A DNA stretch of 9,903 nucleotides from contig JACRND010000078.1 of the NCBI GenBank assembly GCA_016234975.1, positions 1 through 9,903 of the forward strand. The letters run 5' to 3'. Positions 5,639-9,903 of the stretch are shown here, piece after piece. The DNA comes from Nitrosarchaeum sp. (GTDB lineage: Archaea; Thermoproteota; Nitrososphaeria; Nitrososphaerales; Nitrosopumilaceae). The position numbers and the translations under genes are program-made. The notes under the pieces were generated by a model that saw only the letters and a list, made by a program, of their open reading frames with translations, was not told the origin of the DNA and did no database searches. How positions within the stretch are numbered: the stretch's first letter is position 1; every line of letters starts with the position of its first letter.

Positions 5639-6575
5639 ATTAGCAATAATCAAAATTCTTCAAAAGAGATTAGGAAATAAAAAATTTGTTTCAGAAGATG
5701 TAGAGGTTTTCAAAATTGGCAGAGTAAAAATTGTAGCAAAGATAGACACGTTTGTTCAGAGTACAGATATGCCCTCAAAAATGAGAATGGATGATGCTGC
5801 AAGGAAAAGTATTGTAGCATGCGTTAGTGATTTTGCTGCAAAAGGAGTCAAGCCTCAATATGGAATGATTTCACTGAATTTACCAAAAACGATTTCGCGT
5901 GTAAAAATCAACGAAATATCAAAAGGACTAAGATATGCGTCTAAGGAATTCAATATTAGAATTTTAGGGGGAGATACAAACGAAGGAAAAGAAATTGTAA
6001 TCAACGTATCCATATTCGGAACAACAGATAAGATAGTCAGAAGAAAAGGAGCAAAAATAGGAGATGTAATATTTGTAACAGGGCCATTTGGGTATACCGC
6101 CTTAGGTCTTAAGATATTACTTGAAAAAAAGAAAGATATGAATAATTTTGTTAAAAAAGCAGTCAAATCTTTTGTCAATCCAAATCCAAAACTAGATTTT
6201 GGGGTAAAAAATAGGAATTATTTCACATCATCGATGGATTCTAGTGATGGTCTTTCTACCACATTAAATGAAATGGCAAATCAGAGTAAATGCAAGTTTG
6301 TCATAAATAACATTCCAACTGGAAAAGATCTACTAGAATTTGCCAAATCACAAAAAATTAATTTAAATGATCTAGTATTTCACGGCGGTGAAGAATACGA
6401 ATTTGTATTTACTACTTCAAAAAAAAATAAATCATTGATTAATAAAAATTCATCATTATTAAAAACACCGATAATTGAAATCGGTTATGTGACTAAAGGT
6501 AAAGGGGTATTTCTTGAAAAACAAGAAAAGCATGTACCTTTGAGAGATTTAGGTTGGCATCATTTTAGAAAATAA
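5622..6575 (+). CDS. thiL: Thiamine-monophosphate kinase (ThiL)
   Basis: ThiL phosphorylates thiamine monophosphate with ATP to make the cofactor thiamine diphosphate. The 317-residue product has the PurM-like two-domain layout and the ThiL signatures in order: KIDTFVQSTDMP (40-51, D42), VSDFAAKGVKP (68-78, D70), GGDT (116-119), VTGPFGYTALG (152-162), MDSSDGL (205-211) and GGEEYEF (255-261, usually GGEDYEL). The N-terminal metal loop, normally GDDAA(V/I), reads SEDVEV (24-29), keeping only one of the paired acidic residues in the usual place. Length is normal for the family. The ATG lies inside the 3' end of the phosphomutase gene (17-base overlap) with no clear ribosome site, suggesting coupled translation. 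No thiamine biosynthesis gene is adjacent. Another PurM-superfamily activity is possible but less likely. Confidence 0.85.
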   Translation: MTILDELAIIKILQKRLGNKKFVSEDVEVFKIGRVKIVAKIDTFVQSTDMPSKMRMDDAARKSIVACVSDFAAKGVKPQYGMISLNLPKTISRVKINEISKGLRYASKEFNIRILGGDTNEGKEIVINVSIFGTTDKIVRRKGAKIGDVIFVTGPFGYTALGLKILLEKKKDMNNFVKKAVKSFVNPNPKLDFGVKNRNYFTSSMDSSDGLSTTLNEMANQSKCKFVINNIPTGKDLLEFAKSQKINLNDLVFHGGEEYEFVFTTSKKNKSLINKNSSLLKTPIIEIGYVTKGKGVFLEKQEKHVPLRDLGWHHFRK

Positions 6576-6576
6576 A

Positions 6577-6897
6577 TTATTCGCCAGAGTGAAAATCACG
6601 TTCTACTTTTTGAACTATATTGAAAATTGATTCAGCTGATAGTCCAGAAACACAATCCTTAATCCACATTTCATCAAGATACATCAGTCTGTTCATATCG
6701 GCTGTAGGGAGTTGATCTGGTTGAAGATCAGGATAGGAAACGTGTATTTGGAATCCCTCTTTAGCAATTTTTTCACATTTTGCTTCCAATGTAATTATAG
6801 ATGAAATATTGTTGGGTGTTAGAAATTCAAAAATCAATGAGCCTAATAATGCAGAGATGATTGCAATACATACCGCAAGCCAAAGGATCGACACCAT
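6577..6897 (-). CDS. Hypothetical membrane-anchored protein
   Basis: No family is recognised. From ATG 6897 the product is 106 residues: one N-terminal hydrophobic segment (LWLAVCIAIISALLGSLIF, about residues 5-23) followed by a mostly soluble, helical and acidic domain with motifs such as YPDLQPDQLPTADMNRL and a C-terminal helix IFNIVQKVERDF. The frame is also open to a TTG at 6951, which would add 18 residues. The ATG is preferred because AAATACTA on the minus strand (about 6916-6923) lies about 23 bases upstream, but a TTTAAA box at 6981-6986 could serve the longer form. It is convergent with thiL (one base between stops) and divergent from rps11. Confidence 0.7.
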   Translation of the reverse strand: MVSILWLAVCIAIISALLGSLIFEFLTPNNISSIITLEAKCEKIAKEGFQIHVSYPDLQPDQLPTADMNRLMYLDEMWIKDCVSGLSAESIFNIVQKVERDFHSGE

Positions 6898-6978
6898 AGA
6901 AGAGCAAGTAAAACATAGTATTTGAGCAATAATGGATAATTGGGTGCCCAAAATAAGGCAGATTCAAAAAATCAATGT

Positions 6979-6988
6979 TTTTTAAACC
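6979..6988. promoter_or_regulatory. TATA-like element of rps11
   Basis: The self-complementary core TTTAAA (6981-6986) is centred 25-26 bases upstream of the TTG at 7009, the position expected for a leaderless rps11 mRNA. Because the core is palindromic it could also fire leftward toward the TTG at 6951. Confidence 0.45.
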
Positions 6989-7008
6989 CTTTAAGATGTT
7001 TGTAGACA

Positions 7009-7494
7009 TTGTCAGAAATTGAAGCTGAGATCGAAGTAGAATCCCCAGTTGAAGAGGAAGAACATGAGGAGGTTCAAACAAAATCCAGACCAGAAACAAA
7101 GACAGAGGGTCCTGAAAAATGGGGGATCGCTCATATTTACAGTAGTTATAACAATACAATTATTCACATGACTGATCTCACAGGTGGAGAGACTGTTTCT
7201 ATCAGTTCGGGTGGAGTTCATGTTAATGCAGATAGATACGAATCATCGCCTTTTGCTGCAATGAAAGCTGCAAATGCAGTTGTAGAAGTTGCACATACAA
7301 AAGGATTCACAGGATTTCATATCAGAGTACGAGCTGTTGGAGGAGTAGGCTCTAGGGTACCAGGTCCAGGTGCACAAGCTGCAATCAGAGCTTTAGCAAG
7401 AGGAGGATTTAAAATTGGAAGAATAGATGATGTAACACCAATACCTCACGATACCACCAGAAAGAAGGGTGGAAAAAGAGGAAGAAGAGTCTAG
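7009..7494 (+). CDS. rps11: Small-subunit ribosomal protein uS11 (S11)
   Basis: Residues about 36-161 are a clear archaeal uS11: [22 protein letters not shown] (38-59 region), [49 protein letters not shown], and the conserved C-terminal [15 protein letters not shown] tail ending RGRRV. uS11 sits on the 30S platform, contacts 16S rRNA near the decoding region and binds uS7/eS26 neighbours. The first 35 residues are an unusual acidic extension, with eleven Glu in the first 21 positions; typical archaeal uS11 is about 130 residues. The TTG start and the TATA core 26 bases upstream fit a leaderless mRNA. In many archaea rps11 sits with rps13, rps4 and rpoD; here it is alone. Its stop overlaps the convergent gene in a shared CTAG. 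Confidence 0.95.
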   Translation: MSEIEAEIEVESPVEEEEHEEVQTKSRPETKTEGPEKWGIAHIYSSYNNTIIHMTDLTGGETVSISSGGVHVNADRYESSPFAAMKAANAVVEVAHTKGFTGFHIRVRAVGGVGSRVPGPGAQAAIRALARGGFKIGRIDDVTPIPHDTTRKKGGKRGRRV

Positions 7495-7802
7495 TCCAGC
7501 ATTTTAATGCGGATGTTACAACCTTTAGCTTGAAAATAATCAGTCATAAATTGAGTAAATTTTTGAGATGGGCTGTTTAATCGGTATTTGTTTAACATGT
7601 CTGCAAATTTTTCTTCAATTCCATTTTGTAGATTATCTTTAAAAGATAATTTGAAAAAAGTCCATCCAAATTTAGAAGATGGTTCACTAAGAGTATATCC
7701 ATTATAACTACCAATTAGAGTTTCCATGTGAGATAGCGTTTTTTTTATTAACAATAAATCATCGCCATAGTTTTTTGTGCTTATTTCAAAAACAGTATCC
7801 AC
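7491..7802 (-). CDS. Hypothetical protein, third gene of the rtcB operon, 103 aa
   Basis: I do not recognise this protein. It is 103 residues, without membrane spans or Cys clusters, and alternates likely strands ([25 protein letters not shown]) with helices ([39 protein letters not shown]), suggesting a compact alpha/beta fold. Its GTG start (7800-7802) shares the G of the upstream PDCD5-like TAG stop (TAGTG), so translation is probably coupled and the product may act with PDCD5-like protein or RtcB. Its stop overlaps the rps11 stop on the other strand in a 4-base CTAG. Confidence 0.75.
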   Translation of the reverse strand: MDTVFEISTKNYGDDLLLIKKTLSHMETLIGSYNGYTLSEPSSKFGWTFFKLSFKDNLQNGIEEKFADMLNKYRLNSPSQKFTQFMTDYFQAKGCNIRIKMLD

Positions 7803-8218
7803 TATTCTTCACCATCATCTGATGAATGACTACTTAATTTATCAGATAATGATACAAATTTTCCATCTTGTTCAATGTTGATCTTGGTTTCCATTCTTAT
7901 GTTAAGACCTATTGATCTGAATAACATCAATAATTTTCCACCATCAATATTTTCAGTGATTTCTCCAGATGTGATTAATTCAGCTAGTTTTTCTACAACC
8001 ATTTTTGTATCATTTGGAAATTGTAATTCTGCATTTGTTAAGACTTCAAGACCTCTAAATCCCAGACGCTCAACAAGAATATCTCTAGGATGTTTTGTTT
8101 CTTTTGGCTGTAAATTACTTGTAGATTTTTCTATTTCTTGCCGAGTGGAAATATTTTGTTGCATTTCTGCAAGTCTTTTTGCCTTTAATCTTTCAAGTTC
8201 AGAGTCTTCGCCACTCAA
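7802..8218 (-). CDS. PDCD5 / TFAR19-family DNA-binding protein
   Basis: The family is conserved in archaea and eukaryotes; archaeal members bind double-stranded DNA, and their cellular role is still poorly defined. Visible here are the N-terminal helix with LERLKAKRLAEMQQ (about 9-22), a polar linker (about 23-42) that is longer than usual, and the C-terminal helical core DILVERLGFRGLEVL ... VVEKLAELITSGEITENIDGG (about 46-96), where a ribosomal-like basal helix bundle is expected. The tail ends in a Ser/Asp/Glu-rich stretch instead of the basic tail common in the family. At 138 residues it is slightly longer than typical archaeal PDCD5 (about 110-120). The TTG start overlaps the rtcB stop as TTGA, with AGGTG a few bases upstream inside rtcB. 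Confidence 0.8.
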   Translation of the reverse strand: MSGEDSELERLKAKRLAEMQQNISTRQEIEKSTSNLQPKETKHPRDILVERLGFRGLEVLTNAELQFPNDTKMVVEKLAELITSGEITENIDGGKLLMLFRSIGLNIRMETKINIEQDGKFVSLSDKLSSHSSDDGEE

Positions 8219-9663
8219 CCTTTTATCACACCTATAGGCACCAATTTTGCTACTTTAGTGGCTATTCCTAGATTATGAGAAACATTGACTACTGCATCAA
8301 CGTCTTTGTATGCTTGAGGAGTTTCTTCCACAATTCCATCACGCGTTAATGCCTTGATAAATATGCCCTTATCACTAAGTGATTTTCTAACATTATCTTC
8401 TGTGAAATCTCTTCTTGCTTTTGATCTAGACATTGTTCTACCAGCACCGTGAGCAGTAGAGCCGAAACTCAAATCCATAGAATTAGGTTGTCCAAGTAAT
8501 ATCCAGCTAGCAGTTCCCATTGATCCTGGAATCAAGACAGGCTGTCCAAGATCTCGGTATTTTAATGGAACTTCATCTCGGTTTGCAGGAAATGCACGTG
8601 TTGCACCTTTTCTATGAACTACAACTTTTCTTTCCTTGCCTTCAACCTTGTGTTTTTCAACTTTTGCAATATTATGAGCAACATCATAAACTAAATCCAT
8701 ATCAAGATCAGATTCTGTTTGATTAAAAACCCGTTCAAAAGATTTTCTTGTCCAATGTGTAATCATTTGTCTATTACTCCATGCAAAATTTAATGCAGCG
8801 AACATTGCTTTTCTATATGATTCGCCTTCCTCAGATGTATTTGGAACACATGCAAGTTCTCTGTCTGCTAAATGAATATCATATTTTTCCATAGATTGTT
8901 CTGATATTCTCAAGTAATCACTACATACTTGATGACCAAAACCACGAGATCCACAATGAATTAAAATTGTAATAGTTCCCTCTTTAATCCCCATTCTTTT
9001 TGCTGCTTCTTCGTCATGAATTTCAGATACTTTTTGCACTTCAAGAAAATGATTTCCTGAGCCAAGACTTCCCAGTTGAGGTGCACCTCTTTGTCTTGCT
9101 TTATCTGAAACTTTATTCGGATCGGCATTTTTTATTTGTCCATTTTCCTCACAAACGTCTGCATCATATGATGAACCATATCCATTATCAATTGCCCAAT
9201 CTACGCCTCGTACAAGAACTTCATCGAGTTGAGAATGACTTAGATTTATTGCTCCTTTAGAACCAACACCAGAAGGAATTGAGCTAAAAAGATCAGTTAC
9301 AAGTTCTTTTAGTTTTGCACGAACATCTTTTTCAGTTAAATTTGAGCGAAGTAATCTAACACCACAATTGATATCATATCCTACACCGCCAGGACTAATC
9401 ATGCGTTCTTCAGCATCCATAGCTGCTACACCTCCTACAGGAAATCCATATCCTTCATGACCATCAGGTAATACTACGCTATGACCCACAATTCCAGGTA
9501 TGGTTGCAACATTTTTTGCTTGCATAATAGTTCTATCTGCTAACATTTTCTGAAGTAATTCTTCATCAGCGTAGATCTTTACTGGAACTTTCATTCCAAG
9601 ATTCGAATCTGCCTCAATAAGATACTCATTTTCTCCAATTTTTTTAGGAGTTACAGCAGACAT
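8215..9663 (-). CDS. rtcB: RNA-splicing ligase RtcB
   Basis: RtcB joins 2',3'-cyclic phosphate or 3'-phosphate ends to 5'-OH ends using GTP and Mn2+, and seals tRNA exons after intron removal in archaea. The 482-residue product is full length (Pyrococcus RtcB is 481). Active-site residues are intact: Cys100 in DINCGVR, His205 in GSGNHFLE, His236 in IHCGSRG, His330 in YDVAHN, and the guanylated His405 in STAHGAGRTMSR; the GVGSKG (132-137) and HRKGATRAFP (350-359) motifs are also present. It starts at ATG 9661-9663 and leads an operon with the PDCD5-like and 103-aa genes. A perfect 14-bp palindrome lies just before the start codon. The usual partner Archease is not in the window. No intein is seen. 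Confidence 0.97.
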   Translation of the reverse strand: MSAVTPKKIGENEYLIEADSNLGMKVPVKIYADEELLQKMLADRTIMQAKNVATIPGIVGHSVVLPDGHEGYGFPVGGVAAMDAEERMISPGGVGYDINCGVRLLRSNLTEKDVRAKLKELVTDLFSSIPSGVGSKGAINLSHSQLDEVLVRGVDWAIDNGYGSSYDADVCEENGQIKNADPNKVSDKARQRGAPQLGSLGSGNHFLEVQKVSEIHDEEAAKRMGIKEGTITILIHCGSRGFGHQVCSDYLRISEQSMEKYDIHLADRELACVPNTSEEGESYRKAMFAALNFAWSNRQMITHWTRKSFERVFNQTESDLDMDLVYDVAHNIAKVEKHKVEGKERKVVVHRKGATRAFPANRDEVPLKYRDLGQPVLIPGSMGTASWILLGQPNSMDLSFGSTAHGAGRTMSRSKARRDFTEDNVRKSLSDKGIFIKALTRDGIVEETPQAYKDVDAVVNVSHNLGIATKVAKLVPIGVIKG

Positions 9664-9670
9664 AAGGAAT

Positions 9671-9684
9671 GGTAAAATTTTACC
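9671..9684. promoter_or_regulatory. Perfect 14-bp palindrome upstream of rtcB
   Basis: GGTAAAATTTTACC is identical to its reverse complement and ends 8 bases from the rtcB ATG. A TATA-like TTTAAAT (9694-9700) lies about 33 bases upstream of rtcB, which would place the palindrome at or just after the transcription start. This is a plausible repressor site; a short RNA hairpin is less likely, since there is no loop. Confidence 0.4.
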
Positions 9685-9710
9685 TCAAGCCAATTTAAAT
9701 CATAAGTAGA

Positions 9711-9718
9711 TTTATTTT
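9711..9718 (+). promoter_or_regulatory. TATA-like box for purB
   Basis: TTTATTTT is centred about 26 bases upstream of the TTG at 9741, the expected position for a leaderless purB transcript. The match to an archaeal TATA consensus is only moderate. Confidence 0.4.
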
Positions 9719-9740
9719 CGATGTTTTAAGAGAGTAATTG

Positions 9741-9903
9741 TTGGCAATTTTACCGATAGATAGCGGACGTTACGGTACTAAAGAAATGATGGATGTTTTT
9801 AGTGAGCAAAAAAAAGTAAATTATCAATTAGAGATTGAAGGAGCAGCTGCTATATCACAAAGTGAGATTGGAATTATTCCAAAAACAGCAGGTAGAACAA
9901 TTC
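9741..9903 (+). CDS. purB: Adenylosuccinate lyase (PurB), N-terminal part, cut by the window edge
   Basis: The 54 visible codons match the N-terminus of PurB: ILPIDSGRYGTKEMMDVFSE (3-22), then the helix with QLEIEGAAAISQSEIGIIPK (about 29-48). PurB releases fumarate twice in purine synthesis, from SAICAR and from adenylosuccinate. The catalytic residues lie beyond the window. TTG 9741 gives the family-typical MAILPIDSGRYG start; a TTG one codon earlier (9738) is also in frame. The gene is divergent from rtcB with a 77-base gap. Confidence 0.92.
   Translation, partial: MAILPIDSGRYGTKEMMDVFSEQKKVNYQLEIEGAAAISQSEIGIIPKTAGRTI

Noticed and set aside
7012..7221. Minus-strand frames over the 5' part of rps11
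   Set aside because: They are antisense to a highly conserved ribosomal protein and show no protein-like features.
7875..8237. Plus-strand frame of 120 codons opposite the PDCD5-like gene
   Set aside because: Antisense shadow with Ser/Phe-rich low-complexity composition.
1..9903. CRISPR array, insertion sequence or integrase with attachment sites at the tRNAs
   Set aside because: No spaced repeats, transposase or integrase motifs are present, and I found no duplicated tRNA 3' end flanking the accessory block.

Overview
The window looks like a piece of an AT-rich ammonia-oxidising archaeal genome (Thaumarchaeota/Nitrososphaerota, probably Nitrosopumilaceae). The reasons are a type of small membrane-anchored blue-copper protein typical of that group, an archaeal uS11, a PDCD5-family protein, an archaeal-type RtcB, tRNAs without encoded CCA, frequent TTG/GTG starts, and TATA-like boxes about 25-30 bases upstream of start codons, which suggests many leaderless mRNAs. 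The family assignment is inferred from sequence reading alone.

Layout. Bases 1-60 are the 3' part of a tRNA-Cys(GCA). Facing it on the minus strand is a plastocyanin-like gene (70-507) interrupted by one in-frame TAA between its membrane anchor and its intact copper-binding core. A divergent promoter region separates it from a plus-strand AIPR-family gene (581-2338), a presumed anti-phage protein with a PD-(D/E)xK-like N-terminus. The 3' end of that gene may be frameshifted at an A5 run. Then come a 54-aa zinc-ribbon protein (2433-2597), a convergent 194-aa Cys/His-rich unknown (2600-3184), a small winged-helix regulator whose promoter is flanked by a 9-bp inverted repeat (3227-3268), and a divergent pair of tiny membrane proteins (3555-4000). 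A 24-aa microprotein ORF (4096-4170) follows, with a Shine-Dalgarno-like site, a TATA box and two TTGATCAA palindromes one helical turn apart.

From 4213 the content is mostly housekeeping: tRNA-Thr(CGT) on the minus strand with a non-canonical T-loop, a phosphoglucosamine/phosphomannomutase-family gene overlapping a thiamine-monophosphate kinase gene, a convergent membrane-anchored unknown, and rps11 with an acidic N-terminal extension. A tightly packed minus-strand operon rtcB - PDCD5-like - unknown 103-aa gene has overlapping starts and stops. The window ends in the first 54 codons of purB, divergent from rtcB.

The functional themes are RNA repair/splicing and translation (RtcB, uS11, two tRNAs), sugar-phosphate and cofactor metabolism (GlmM-like, ThiL), purine synthesis (PurB), electron transfer (cupredoxin) and a small accessory block (581-4170) with a defence protein, zinc-binding proteins, a regulator and several very small genes. 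The accessory block holds most of the points worth a second look.
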